Below, one piece after another: positions 33,346 through 42,579 of a stretch of DNA of 64,000 nucleotides; position 1 is the first letter of the stretch, and every line of letters starts with the position of its first letter. This stretch comes from Methylobacterium sp. (GTDB lineage: Bacteria; Pseudomonadota; Alphaproteobacteria; Rhizobiales; Beijerinckiaceae). Under the pieces are notes generated by a model. That model saw only the letters and a list, made by a program, of their open reading frames with translations. It was not told the origin of the DNA and did not search any database. The stretch spans positions 372,001 through 436,000 of the forward strand of contig JADCCN010000002.1 of assembly GCA_020252645.1 (NCBI GenBank), given 5' to 3'. The position numbers and the translations under genes are program-made.

Positions 33346-33476
33346 GATCGACTCCCCTGTTCGCGCCCCCGATTCCCACGGGAGGTGACTTGGAAGGCTA
33401 CGTCCGGCTGGCGGGGCTCGTCAATCGAAAGCCGCCGGCGGCCTGACCGGGCCGAAGCATGGTGCCTAACGCATGC

Positions 33477-35015
33477 TCAACCCGCTTTCGCGCGCGGCAT
33501 GGCGGCAAGTTTCTCTCGCCGACGGATCGAGGACGAGGCAATTCCCAACCCTTCCCGATACTTGGCGACCGTGCGCCGCGCGATTTCGATACCCATGTCC
33601 CTGAGTTTGTCGACGATCGCATCGTCCGAGAGGATCGATTGCGCTTCCTCGGCATCGATGAGCTGCTTGATGCGGAAGCGCACGGCTTCCGCCGAAACCG
33701 AGGCTCCGCCATCGCTGGCGGCGATCGCGGTCGAGAAGAAATACTTCATCTCGAACAACCCGCGCGGGGTCGCCATGTATTTGTTGGCCGTGACGCGGCT
33801 GATGGTCGATTCATGCAATTGCACGGCATCCGCGATGATCTTCAGGTTCAAGGGCCTCAGATGCGCGACGCCATAGGTGAAGAAGGCATCCTGCTGGCGG
33901 ACGATCTCGGTCGCGACCTTGAGAATGGTGCGCGCGCGCTGCTCCAGGCTGCGCACAATCCAGTTCGCATTGCTCCAGTGCTCTTCCACGAAGCTGCGGG
34001 CCGACTTGTCCGGGTTCCTGGAGACCCGGGCATAGAAGGAACGGTTGGCGACCACGCGCGGCAGGGCGTCGGAATTCAGCTCCACCTGCCAGCCGCCATC
34101 GGATGCCGGACGCACCGAGACATCCGGCACGATGGCATCGATCATCGAGGAGCCGAAGATCAGCCCCGGCTTCGGATCGAGCCGGCGGATCTCGGCGATC
34201 ATGTCGGCGAGATCATCCTCATCCACCCCGCAGGCGCGACGAAGAGCCGCAAATTCGCGCTTCGCCAGGAGGTCGAGATGATGGATGAAGGCATCCATCG
34301 CAGGGTCGAGCCGGTCGCGCTCGCGCAGTTGCAGGCGCAGGCATTCCGCGAGGTTGCGCGCACCCACGCCGGTCGGCGAGAATCCATGCACCACTTCCAG
34401 CGCGATCTCGCAGCGCCTCAGCGACACGCCAAGGCGCTCCGCGAGGCTCTCCAGCGATTCCAGGAGATAGCCGGTCTGGTCGATCTGGTCGATGATCTGG
34501 CCGGCGATCAGCCGGGTGAGATCATCCGTGTCGCAGCAGCCGAGCTGGCTTGCGAGGTGTTCGTGCAACGAGTTGCCCGCCGCGATATAGGCCTCGAGGT
34601 TCGGATCATCGTCATCGAGCGAGGGTCCGCGCCCCGAACCGCCCGAGAGGTTCCAATGGGCGCTGTCGGGCTGCGGGCCGTCCTGCGTCACCACCGCTTC
34701 ATCGGGGAAGGCGTTCTCGAAGCTCGTGCCGGTCTCGCGTTCCAGCGTGGCGCGATCGGCCGGCATGTCCTCGCTGGCCCAGTCACCAGGCGTCGCCTCG
34801 GCGCGGGCCGGCTCCATCGGGCCGGCATCCGGCGCGATGGGGCCCTCATCGTCACGGCTGTCGCGTTCAAGCAGCGGATTGCGCTCGAGCTCCGTTTCGA
34901 CGAAAGCCTGCAACTCGGTCGTCGAGAGCTGGAGAAGCTTGATCGCCTGCAGCAGCTGCGGCGTCATCACCAGAGACTGGCTCTGGCGCATCATCAGTTT
35001 CTGGCCAAGGGCCAT
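33477..35015 (-). CDS. rpoN: RNA polymerase sigma-54 factor RpoN
   Basis: RpoN directs polymerase to -24/-12 promoters and needs an AAA+ activator to open them. The 512-residue protein has the glutamine-rich region I (LMMRQSQSLVMTPQLLQAIKLLQ), an acidic variable region II, the core-binding domain and the C-terminal RpoN box in ARRTVAKYREGLGI. The start at 35015 gives the standard MALGQKLMMRQSQ N-terminus. Its presence makes the sigma-54 promoter and activator at 18-20 kb workable within this genome. Confidence 0.97.
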   Translation of the reverse strand: MALGQKLMMRQSQSLVMTPQLLQAIKLLQLSTTELQAFVETELERNPLLERDSRDDEGPIAPDAGPMEPARAEATPGDWASEDMPADRATLERETGTSFENAFPDEAVVTQDGPQPDSAHWNLSGGSGRGPSLDDDDPNLEAYIAAGNSLHEHLASQLGCCDTDDLTRLIAGQIIDQIDQTGYLLESLESLAERLGVSLRRCEIALEVVHGFSPTGVGARNLAECLRLQLRERDRLDPAMDAFIHHLDLLAKREFAALRRACGVDEDDLADMIAEIRRLDPKPGLIFGSSMIDAIVPDVSVRPASDGGWQVELNSDALPRVVANRSFYARVSRNPDKSARSFVEEHWSNANWIVRSLEQRARTILKVATEIVRQQDAFFTYGVAHLRPLNLKIIADAVQLHESTISRVTANKYMATPRGLFEMKYFFSTAIAASDGGASVSAEAVRFRIKQLIDAEEAQSILSDDAIVDKLRDMGIEIARRTVAKYREGLGIASSSIRRREKLAAMPRAKAG

Positions 35016-35203
35016 CGACTTGCCTCTTCCCGAATTCCGCGAATCGCGCCTCCTGCGCGAAACCTGATTCGGCACATTTATTGCAGATACTTAATTTCGG
35101 AACTCTGAAGGGCAAGCCGAAACTTTCACCGGCTTGCGGAAGCCGTCGCATAAAGCCATGCAATTCTGGCATGCGGCGAAGCGCTGGCCCGGGCTGCAAT
35201 GCC

Positions 35204-36106
35204 TCAGAGGCGGAAATCCTCGCCGAGGTAAAGCCGGCGCACATCCGGGCTGGCGATGATCTCATCCGGCTGGCCTTCCATCAGAACCTCGCCGGAATGG
35301 ATGATATAGGCGCGGTCGATGAGCGAAAGCGTTTCGCGAACGTTATGATCGGTGATGAGAACACCAATCCCGCGTGATTTCAAGTGCTTGACGAGATCCT
35401 GAATATCGCCCACCGCAATCGGATCAATGCCTGCGAAAGGCTCGTCGAGCAGCATGAAATGCGGGCGCCCCGCCAGTGCGCGGGCAATCTCGCAGCGCCG
35501 GCGCTCACCGCCGGAAAGCGCGATCGAGGGCGAATGCCGAAGACGGGTGATCGAAAACTCTTCCAGCAGGGAGTGAAGTTCGCGCTCGCGCTTTTTCGGA
35601 TCCGGCTCGACCGATTCCAGCACGGCGCGGATGTTCTGCTCCACCGTCAGCCCCCGAAAGATCGAGGCTTCCTGGGGCAGATAGCCGATTCCGAGCCGCG
35701 CGCGGCGATACATCGGCAGGCCGGTGATGTCGAATCCATCGAGATGGATGCGTCCGTGATCGGCCGGCACGAGGCCAGTGATCATGTAGAACACGGTCGT
35801 CTTGCCCGCGCCGTTCGGGCCGAGCAGGCCTACAGCCTCGCCCCGGCGCACATAGAGGCTCACATCCTTCACGACCTTGCGCTTGCCGTAGCTCTTGCCC
35901 AGCGATTCCGCCACGAGAAAGTCGATCGAATGCGTCACTTTGGTGCCCGGCTGGCCGCGCAGGCGCAGGCCGATCGCCGCCGGACCCTGCCCCGCGGTGG
36001 ACGCGGCTGGCTTCTTGCCCAGGAGGCGCAGGAGGGACTGGAACACCGCAAAAACACTCGACAGAACGGAAGGATTGAGTTTCTCGCTTATCGCCGCTTC
36101 AGGCAA
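35204..36106 (-). CDS. lptB: LPS export ABC transporter ATP-binding protein LptB
   Basis: LptB powers extraction of lipopolysaccharide from the inner membrane. The 300-residue protein carries Walker A (GPNGAGKTT), LGIGYLPQEASIFRGLTVEQNI, signature LSGGERRRCEIARAL, and Walker B (FMLLDEPFAGIDP). About 60 residues precede the ATPase core, longer than in E. coli (241 residues). A start nearer the core, such as a non-ATG codon before FLVAESLGKSYG, is possible. It follows lptA at 25 bases. Confidence 0.94.
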   Translation of the reverse strand: MPEAAISEKLNPSVLSSVFAVFQSLLRLLGKKPAASTAGQGPAAIGLRLRGQPGTKVTHSIDFLVAESLGKSYGKRKVVKDVSLYVRRGEAVGLLGPNGAGKTTVFYMITGLVPADHGRIHLDGFDITGLPMYRRARLGIGYLPQEASIFRGLTVEQNIRAVLESVEPDPKKRERELHSLLEEFSITRLRHSPSIALSGGERRRCEIARALAGRPHFMLLDEPFAGIDPIAVGDIQDLVKHLKSRGIGVLITDHNVRETLSLIDRAYIIHSGEVLMEGQPDEIIASPDVRRLYLGEDFRL

Positions 36107-36131
36107 TCGTCACCTGCTGCCGGCGATGGGC

Positions 36132-36764
36132 TCAGGGCCGGGCCGGTTCCGGGCATTCCTTCGAACGAGCCGGCGTGCTGCCCGCATTGCGGTTATTGCC
36201 GCCCGGCGCCTCGGAGCCCGGCGTGAAAACACCCTGCACGCGACCCGAAGGCCCGGCATCAACCTTCGCGCGGCCGGTCTTCACATCATAGACCACGCGC
36301 TCGCCGCGCTGAACATTGTCGCAATCGGCGATCACCACGCGGCCGGTGAGCGTCACCGTATCGCTCGCGGCATGATAGACCATCTTCTGCGATGTGGCCG
36401 AAAGCGTGCCCGAGAGCAGCGAAACAGGGCCTTCGCACTCGATCTGCTGGATGGAGGTTGAACCCGGCGCCGGAGCCCCGCCGCCACGCGCCTGGGCATA
36501 GGAGATGTTCATGCTCGCGCAGCGCAGGATGCTCTGGCCCTGAACGGCAACGACATCGCCCGAATAGACCGCCCTGCTCTCCTTGTCGAAGACCTCGAGG
36601 CGGTTCGCATCCACTTTCACCGGCTCGCGGCTGTTCGATCCGAAGCCGAGGAACGGCGTGCCGCTGTTGCCGCGGCGGGGCGCATCCTGCGCGGTGGCCG
36701 CGCCGGCCAGAACAAGACCGGCAGCCAGGGCCACCAGAAGCTTCGGGAAGGGGTATCGCATCAT
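36132..36764 (-). CDS. lptA: LPS export periplasmic protein LptA
   Basis: LptA forms the periplasmic bridge for lipopolysaccharide. The 210-residue precursor has a signal peptide (FPKLLVALAAGLVLAGAATAQ) and an OstA/LptA beta-jellyroll core (VKVDANRLEVFDKESRAVYSGDVVAVQGQ...MVYHAASDTVTLTGRVVI). The C-terminus is a Gly/Asn/Pro-rich tail. It overlaps lptC by four bases and precedes lptB. Confidence 0.92.
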   Translation of the reverse strand: MMRYPFPKLLVALAAGLVLAGAATAQDAPRRGNSGTPFLGFGSNSREPVKVDANRLEVFDKESRAVYSGDVVAVQGQSILRCASMNISYAQARGGGAPAPGSTSIQQIECEGPVSLLSGTLSATSQKMVYHAASDTVTLTGRVVIADCDNVQRGERVVYDVKTGRAKVDAGPSGRVQGVFTPGSEAPGGNNRNAGSTPARSKECPEPARP

Positions 36765-37447
36765 GGTTCGGTCTTTCCGGCCGGGGCTGCATTGACGAAT
36801 TCGGAATGCACGCGCCCCTCAAACACGAATTTGTGGCCATTCTCCAGCACCTGCAGGCTGTCGGCCGAAATCTGCCCCGCCTGCATGCGCACTTCGACCG
36901 GCTTGTTGGAGACAACCGTGCCGGCCCTGAATTCGATTTCGGCTTCCTCGAGCTTCGCCTCGGTGCCGCTGTCGCTCTTCACGCGCACATTGCCGCGCAG
37001 GTTCAGCTTTTCCGCCTTGCTGTCATAGGTGCCGCCATCGCCGGAGAAATCGGTCCAGTTCTGCCGGCCCTGCTGCACGCGCGCCGAGAGCGTGAACATT
37101 TCGACGACGTTCGGGTTCCGGAGATCCTGCAAGGCCTTCTGCGCATTAAGTTCATAGGAGGAGCCATCGCGACGGAAACCGGAGAGCCTGGGCTTCTCGA
37201 CCACGATTTTCCGGTCCTCGATCGACACGGTCCCCGCCATATTCAACGGCACGCTCACCAGAAAACCCAGCACCGCGCGGGCCACGAGGAACATCACGAG
37301 ACCCCCGCAGGCGAGCGGAATGAGCCGCTTCAGCCAGCGCACGCGCCGCGAATGTCGTGCGGCCGCGACGAATTCCGGACGATGCGCCAAGGCCTCCGGC
37401 AAGGCGGGAAACCGGGCGCGGAAGAAAGGGGACGCCAGAAGCGACAC
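36761..37447 (-). CDS. lptC: LPS export system protein LptC
   Basis: LptC passes lipopolysaccharide from LptBFG to LptA. The 228-residue protein has one membrane anchor at about 41-65 (LKRLIPLACGGLVMFLVARAVLGFLV), then a periplasmic domain with PRLSGFRRDGSSYELNAQKALQDL and MQAGQISADSLQVLENG. The order lptC-lptA-lptB-rpoN is the standard alphaproteobacterial block. Confidence 0.9.
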   Translation of the reverse strand: MSLLASPFFRARFPALPEALAHRPEFVAAARHSRRVRWLKRLIPLACGGLVMFLVARAVLGFLVSVPLNMAGTVSIEDRKIVVEKPRLSGFRRDGSSYELNAQKALQDLRNPNVVEMFTLSARVQQGRQNWTDFSGDGGTYDSKAEKLNLRGNVRVKSDSGTEAKLEEAEIEFRAGTVVSNKPVEVRMQAGQISADSLQVLENGHKFVFEGRVHSEFVNAAPAGKTEP

Positions 37448-37554
37448 GCGAAGAACCGCCTTTTCTCATGCAGGTATTCCAAACCTATGCGGCATGCTCG
37501 CGGCGGAGTTATGGCACGGGAAACACCAACATCAAGTTCCCGCCCGCGCCATCT

Positions 37555-38169
37555 TCAGGCATGCGCGAAGATATCTGTCTCCGGCCAGCCCAGAAGGTCA
37601 AGCGCGGCCCGCGAGGGCAGGAAGCGGAAGCAGGCATCGGCCAGGTCCTTCCGGCCGTCCCGCGCGAGCAGCGGATCAAGCTTCGCCTTCAGCGCATGAA
37701 GGTGGAGCACATCGGAGGCCGCATAGGCCAGTTGCGCTTCCGTCAGCGTCTCCGCGCCCCAGTCCGAACTCTGCTGCTGCTTGGAAATCTCCACACCGAT
37801 GAGATCGCGGCAGAGATCCTTCAGGCCATGGCGATCGGTGTAGGTGCGCACGAGCCGCGAGGCGATCTTGGTGCAATAGACCGGGCTCGCCTGAACGCCG
37901 AAGGCATGCTGCAGAACCGCCAGATCGAACCGGGCGAAATGGAACAGCTTCAGGACGGACTTGTCCTTCAGCAGCTTCACGAGGTTCGGCGCCTTCTTCC
38001 GGCCCGGCGCGATCTGCACGAGATCGGCCGTGCCGTCGCCCAGCGAAAGCTGCACGAGACAGAGGCGATCGCGATGCGGGTTGAGGCCCAGGGTCTCGGT
38101 ATCGATAGCCACGATCGATCCGGCCGGGACCGGGGCGGGCAGGTCGCCCTTGTGCAGGCGGATGGTCAT
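37555..38169 (-). CDS. rnd: Ribonuclease D-type 3'-5' exonuclease
   Basis: The 204-residue protein contains the DEDDy exonuclease domain: VAIDTETLGLN (first acidic pair), FHFARFDLAVLQHAFG (third) and AYAASDVLHLHALK (fourth with Tyr). It lacks the HRDC domains of E. coli RNase D (375 residues), as is usual for the short alphaproteobacterial form. It probably matures tRNA 3' ends. It precedes lptC on the same strand with a 107-base gap. Confidence 0.92.
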   Translation of the reverse strand: MTIRLHKGDLPAPVPAGSIVAIDTETLGLNPHRDRLCLVQLSLGDGTADLVQIAPGRKKAPNLVKLLKDKSVLKLFHFARFDLAVLQHAFGVQASPVYCTKIASRLVRTYTDRHGLKDLCRDLIGVEISKQQQSSDWGAETLTEAQLAYAASDVLHLHALKAKLDPLLARDGRKDLADACFRFLPSRAALDLLGWPETDIFAHA

Positions 38170-38357
38170 GCGGAATACGCCTCCGGCAAAGAAACTGTGC
38201 TCCTCTCTAGCCCGTTCTTGTTTGCGCTCAACCCTTCATCGCGAGGTGAAGGCCGGATCAGCGCGCTTGGCCAATGTCTGATTGTGTTTGTGCAAGTGAA
38301 AAATCCTCCTGCCGCCTCCATATAGGCGACAACGCAATTTCAGCCCTGGAAGTTCCC

Positions 38358-39302
38358 ATGCAGCTGCTTGGCATCCACCATCTCACCGCGATTTCCGCGA
38401 ATGCGAAGAACAATCACGCCTTCTATGCCGGCCTGCTCGGCATGCGGCTCGTGAAGAAGACCGTCAACCAGGACGACACCTCTGCCTATCACCTGTTCTA
38501 TGCGGATGGTGAAGGTTCGCCCGGTTCGGATCTCACCTTCTTCGAGTTCCCCGTGCCCCGCGAGCGGCGCGGCACACATTCCATCACCCGCACCGCGCTG
38601 CGCGTGAAAGGATCGGAGGCTCTCGGCTTCTGGGAGAAGCGCCTCGCCGCGGCCGGCGTGCCGCTGAACCCCCTGCGCGCGATCGAAGGCCGCCTCACTC
38701 TCGATTTCGAGGATCCCGAGGGCCAGCGCCTCAGCCTCGTCGATGATGGCGGCGCGGGCGATGCTCACCCCTGGGCGAAGAGCGAGGTGCCCGCCGCATT
38801 CCAGATCCGGGGCCTCGGCCCCATCCGCATGAGCGTGCCGGAACTGCGCCGCACGAAGCTTTTCGTGGAAGGCGTCTACGGCATGCGCGAGGAGCGGGAT
38901 TACGAAAACCCGGATCACAGGGGCTCGCGCATCCATGTCTTCTGCATGGGCGAGGGCGGGCCTGCGGCCGAGTTGCATGTGGCGGTGGAACCGGGCCTGC
39001 AGCCGGCGATGCAGGGCGCCGGCGCGGTGCATCACGTCGCGTTCCGCTCGGCCGATGCGGATTACACGAACTGGCTCGCGCGCTACGCCGAAATCGGCCT
39101 GCGCTCCTCGGGTCCGGTGGATCGCTTCTGGTTCCGCTCGCTCTATGTGCGGGAGCCCAACGGCGTGCTCTTCGAGATCGCGACCGATGGTCCGGGCTTT
39201 GATGCGGATGAACCGAAGGAAACGATGGGCGAGACGCTCTCGCTCCCCCCCTTCCTCGAGCCCAAGCGGGCCGAGATCGAGGCGGGTCTCACCCCGCTAT
39301 GA
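38358..39302 (+). CDS. VOC-family ring-cleaving dioxygenase/glyoxalase-like protein (MhqO-type)
   Basis: The 314-residue protein has two vicinal-oxygen-chelate halves. Metal-ligand positions are visible as GIHHLTAIS at the start, GAVHHVAFRS at about 225, and REPNGVLFEIATDGPGF near the end. This matches the MhqO/ring-cleaving dioxygenase group, often tied to quinone or catechol stress. The substrate is not predictable. The start at 38358 gives MQLLGIHHLTAI. Its 3' end overlaps the convergent lyase gene by 14 bases. Confidence 0.85.
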   Translation: MQLLGIHHLTAISANAKNNHAFYAGLLGMRLVKKTVNQDDTSAYHLFYADGEGSPGSDLTFFEFPVPRERRGTHSITRTALRVKGSEALGFWEKRLAAAGVPLNPLRAIEGRLTLDFEDPEGQRLSLVDDGGAGDAHPWAKSEVPAAFQIRGLGPIRMSVPELRRTKLFVEGVYGMREERDYENPDHRGSRIHVFCMGEGGPAAELHVAVEPGLQPAMQGAGAVHHVAFRSADADYTNWLARYAEIGLRSSGPVDRFWFRSLYVREPNGVLFEIATDGPGFDADEPKETMGETLSLPPFLEPKRAEIEAGLTPL

Positions 39303-40638
39303 GGTTCGTGTCGAGGCTGGCTTCGGCCCGCGCGATCAGCCGGTCCAGCAGCGCGCGCGCCGGGGCAACCATCGCCTCGGCCCGCGCCACGGCCGCCCAA
39401 TCCACGGGAACTTCCGTCATCGCCGCGAGATGATCCAGCAGAGAGCGGTCGGAGCCCAGCGTGGCCTCGACCGCATTCTTCACGAGCGCCGTCGCCTCGG
39501 GGCGCGGGAGATGCCCGGCGAGCGCGAAGCTTGCGGCTTCCGCCAGCACGAGACCGCGTGTTGCCTCGATATTCGCGCGCATGCGGCCTGCATCGACACG
39601 CAAGGCGCCGAGCATTTCATCCGCGCGCAGGAGCGCAGCACCGGTTGTGGCGACCAGCGGCGGAAGCGCGAGCCATTCCAGCGTCCAGGCCGCGCCATCC
39701 CGCTCGTTGAGGTGCAGGCCAGCCTGAAGCAGCGCACCTGCCTCATTGACCGCATAGCGCGCCAGCGACTGCACGATCTCCGCAAGAACCGGGTTCTGCT
39801 TCTGCGGCAAGGTCGAGGAGCCGCCGGCACCGGCGAAACCCGCCTCGCTCACCTCGCTCTGCGCGAGAAGCGCGAGATCGCCGCCGATCATGCCCAGCGA
39901 GCCGGCGATCATCGCGAGCAACTGGCCGAATTCGATAATCCGGTCGCGCCCCTTGTGCCAGGGCTCGGCCCGGCCGAGCGCCAGTTCATCGGCGAGGCCG
40001 TCCATCACGGCGAGCGCCTGATCTCCGAAGACCGAGAGATTGCCCGCCGCACCGCCGATCTGAACCACGAGCAGACGGGGGCGGATTTCGGCAAGGCGTT
40101 CCCGATGGCGCAGCAGCGGCGCCATCCATTGCGCGGCCTTGAGGCCGAACAGCGTGGGTGCGGCCGCCTGCATGCGCGTGCGGGCAAGGCAAAGGGTGTC
40201 GCGATGCGCCTTCGCAAGGTCCGTGAGCCGCCTGATCAGCGCCGCGAGCCGGCGATCCACGATCTGCACGATCTCGCGCAGGCGCAGAACCAGCGCGAGG
40301 TCGGTCAAATCCTGCGAGGTCATGCCCCAATGGAGCCAGCCACCCGCCTCCTTCGGCAATTGGGCGCGCAATGCTCCCACGAAGGCCGGTGCGATCACGC
40401 CGTCCCGCGCGATGCCGCCCGCAAGTTCCTCCGGGCGAAGATTGGCCTTGGCGAGGGCCATGACCAGCGCCTCGCCCGCCTCCCGCGGGATGATGCCGAG
40501 CCGCATCTGGACCGTGGCCAACGCGCTCTCGACGCGAATCATCGCTGCGAGTTCGGCCTCCTCGCCGAGCAGCGCCGCGATCACCGGATCGCCGAGCAGG
40601 CGCTGATGCAGGCGGTTATCGAGCGGGGAAAGGCTCAT
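39289..40638 (-). CDS. PcaB-like lyase (3-carboxy-cis,cis-muconate cycloisomerase family)
   Basis: The 449-residue protein belongs to the fumarase/aspartase/PcaB superfamily: WLHWGMTSQDLTDLAL, the QIGGAAGNLSVFGD stretch and the signature GGSSTLPQKQNPV. PcaB converts 3-carboxymuconate to gamma-carboxymuconolactone in protocatechuate breakdown. No other pca genes are beside it; an upstream purine-degradation operon leaves a different lyase role possible. The closest family by these motifs is PcaB. Confidence 0.82.
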   Translation of the reverse strand: MSLSPLDNRLHQRLLGDPVIAALLGEEAELAAMIRVESALATVQMRLGIIPREAGEALVMALAKANLRPEELAGGIARDGVIAPAFVGALRAQLPKEAGGWLHWGMTSQDLTDLALVLRLREIVQIVDRRLAALIRRLTDLAKAHRDTLCLARTRMQAAAPTLFGLKAAQWMAPLLRHRERLAEIRPRLLVVQIGGAAGNLSVFGDQALAVMDGLADELALGRAEPWHKGRDRIIEFGQLLAMIAGSLGMIGGDLALLAQSEVSEAGFAGAGGSSTLPQKQNPVLAEIVQSLARYAVNEAGALLQAGLHLNERDGAAWTLEWLALPPLVATTGAALLRADEMLGALRVDAGRMRANIEATRGLVLAEAASFALAGHLPRPEATALVKNAVEATLGSDRSLLDHLAAMTEVPVDWAAVARAEAMVAPARALLDRLIARAEASLDTNLIAG

Positions 40639-40785
40639 GGCGGGCCTCAGGTGATCCGAACGAAGCGGGCGGGCTCAAACGACAGGAAAACGCCCTTCCG
40701 CACAAGCCGGAATTGACGTCGCGATCTCGCTGTCGGATGGTCGGCGCACCACAATCCTTATCCCGCGAAACTTCCGGAGGATGGC

Positions 40786-41142
40786 ATGGGGCGCCTGTCC
40801 ACGCATGTTCTCGACACCACCCATGGCCGGCCCGCACGCGGCATGGTGATCGAGCTTCTCGAAGCCCGGGCCGAAGGCGGCTGGAAGGCGCTGAAGACCG
40901 TCACCACCAATGCCGATGGCCGCACCGACGGGCCCATTCTCGGCCCGGACGAGATGCACGCGGGCCGCTTCCAGCTGCGGTTTCATGTCGGGGCCTATTT
41001 CCGGGCGCTGGGCCTCGACCTGCCCGATCCCGCCTTCTTGGAGCATGTGCCGATCCAGTTCGGCATCGCGGATGCATCAGGGCATTACCACGTGCCGCTT
41101 CTGTGCACGCCATGGTCCTATTCCACCTATCGGGGCAGCTGA
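40786..41142 (+). CDS. hiuH: 5-hydroxyisourate hydrolase (transthyretin-like)
   Basis: The enzyme hydrolyses 5-hydroxyisourate, the uricase product, to OHCU. The 118-residue protein has the expected LSTHVLDTTHGRPARGM start, an RFQLRFHVGAYF segment, HYHVPLLCTPWSYSTYRGS and the YRGS C-terminal signature. CCGGAGGA precedes the ATG. The next purine-degradation gene begins three bases after its stop. No uricase gene lies in the window. Confidence 0.95.
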   Translation: MGRLSTHVLDTTHGRPARGMVIELLEARAEGGWKALKTVTTNADGRTDGPILGPDEMHAGRFQLRFHVGAYFRALGLDLPDPAFLEHVPIQFGIADASGHYHVPLLCTPWSYSTYRGS

Positions 41143-41145
41143 AGA

Positions 41146-42579
41146 ATGACCTATCCGCGCGATCTTGTAGGCTATGGCCGCAACATTCCGCATGCGAAAT
41201 GGCCGGGCGGCGCCCGGATCGCCGTGCAATTCGTGATCAATTACGAGGAAGGCGGCGAGAACAACATCCTGCACGGGGATGCGGGCTCCGAAGCCTTCCT
41301 CTCGGAAATCGTGGGCGCGGCCGCCTGGCCCGGCATGCGCCACATGAACATGGAATCGATCTACGAATACGGCTCGCGCGCAGGCTTCTGGCGGCTCCAC
41401 CGCATGTTCACCGATCGCAACATGCCGGTGACCGTCTATGGCGTGGCCCATGCCATGATGCGCAACCCGGATGCGGTGGCGGCGATGAACGAAGCGGGCT
41501 GGGAAATCGCCAGCCACGGCCTGAAATGGATCGATTACCGCGATTTTTCCCCGGAAGACGAGGGCAGCCACATCGCGGAAGCCGTGCGCATCCATGCGGA
41601 GGTGGCGGGCGAGCGGCCATTGGGCATGTATCAGGGCCGCACCAGCGCCAACACCCTGCGCCTCACGCAAGGCGAGGGCGGTTTTCTCTATTCCGCCGAC
41701 AGCTACGCCGATGAACTGCCCTACTATGTCGAGGGGCCGAATGCGCGCGGCGGCACGGGGCCGTTCCTCATCGTTCCCTATACGCTGGATGCGAATGACA
41801 TGCGCTTTGCCACGCCGCAGGGCTTCAATTCCGGCGACCAGTTCTTCACCTATCTCAAGGATAGTTTCGACACGCTCCATGCCGAGGGCGAGACCGCGCC
41901 GAAGATGATGTCGATCGGCCTGCATTGCCGGCTCGTGGGGCGGCCGGGCCGCGCGGCGGCGCTCGCGCGCTTCCTCGATTATGTGCAGGGCCACGAGAAG
42001 GCCTGGGTGGCGACGCGGCTCGACATTGCAAGGCACTGGGTGATGACCCATGCACCCGCCGGAGGGTGGAAACCTTCGCGCCTGCCGAAGCCGCTCTTCA
42101 TGGCGCGATTCGGCGGCATTTTCGAGCATTCGCCCTGGGTGGCGAGGGGAGCCTTCGCGGGCGGCCTCGGCCCCGGGACCGATACCGCGCCGGGCCTTCA
42201 CGCGGTGATGGTGAAGGCGATGCGGGCCGGAACGGACGAGCAGAAGCGCGCGTTAATTCTCGCGCATCCTGATCTTGCGGGAAGACTGGCGCTCGCCAGG
42301 CAGCTCACGGCGGATTCCTCCAAGGAGCAGGCTTCCGCCGGGCTCGATCGCCTCACGCCGGCGGAACTCAATGAATTCACGCGGCTGAACGACGCCTACA
42401 AGGCGAAATTCGGCTTCCCCTTCATCCTCGCCGTGAAGGGCCGAAGCAAGGATGACATCTTGCGCAGCTTTACAACGCGAATGGGCAACAACACCACCGA
42501 TGAATTCGCGACCGCCCTCGCCGAGATCGAGCGCATTGCACGCCTGCGACTGGGCGAGATCCTGCCGGAAACCGCATGA
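41146..42579 (+). CDS. Fused allantoinase (PuuE) and OHCU decarboxylase
   Basis: Residues 1 to about 305 form a cofactor-independent polysaccharide-deacetylase-like allantoinase: [50 protein letters not shown] and [13 protein letters not shown]. Residues from about 315 to 477 form OHCU decarboxylase with [12 protein letters not shown] (catalytic His), [12 protein letters not shown] and the [19 protein letters not shown] end. The two steps, OHCU to allantoin to allantoate, are thus in one protein of 477 residues, a fusion known in several Proteobacteria. It overlaps pgi by four bases. Confidence 0.94.
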   Translation: MTYPRDLVGYGRNIPHAKWPGGARIAVQFVINYEEGGENNILHGDAGSEAFLSEIVGAAAWPGMRHMNMESIYEYGSRAGFWRLHRMFTDRNMPVTVYGVAHAMMRNPDAVAAMNEAGWEIASHGLKWIDYRDFSPEDEGSHIAEAVRIHAEVAGERPLGMYQGRTSANTLRLTQGEGGFLYSADSYADELPYYVEGPNARGGTGPFLIVPYTLDANDMRFATPQGFNSGDQFFTYLKDSFDTLHAEGETAPKMMSIGLHCRLVGRPGRAAALARFLDYVQGHEKAWVATRLDIARHWVMTHAPAGGWKPSRLPKPLFMARFGGIFEHSPWVARGAFAGGLGPGTDTAPGLHAVMVKAMRAGTDEQKRALILAHPDLAGRLALARQLTADSSKEQASAGLDRLTPAELNEFTRLNDAYKAKFGFPFILAVKGRSKDDILRSFTTRMGNNTTDEFATALAEIERIARLRLGEILPETA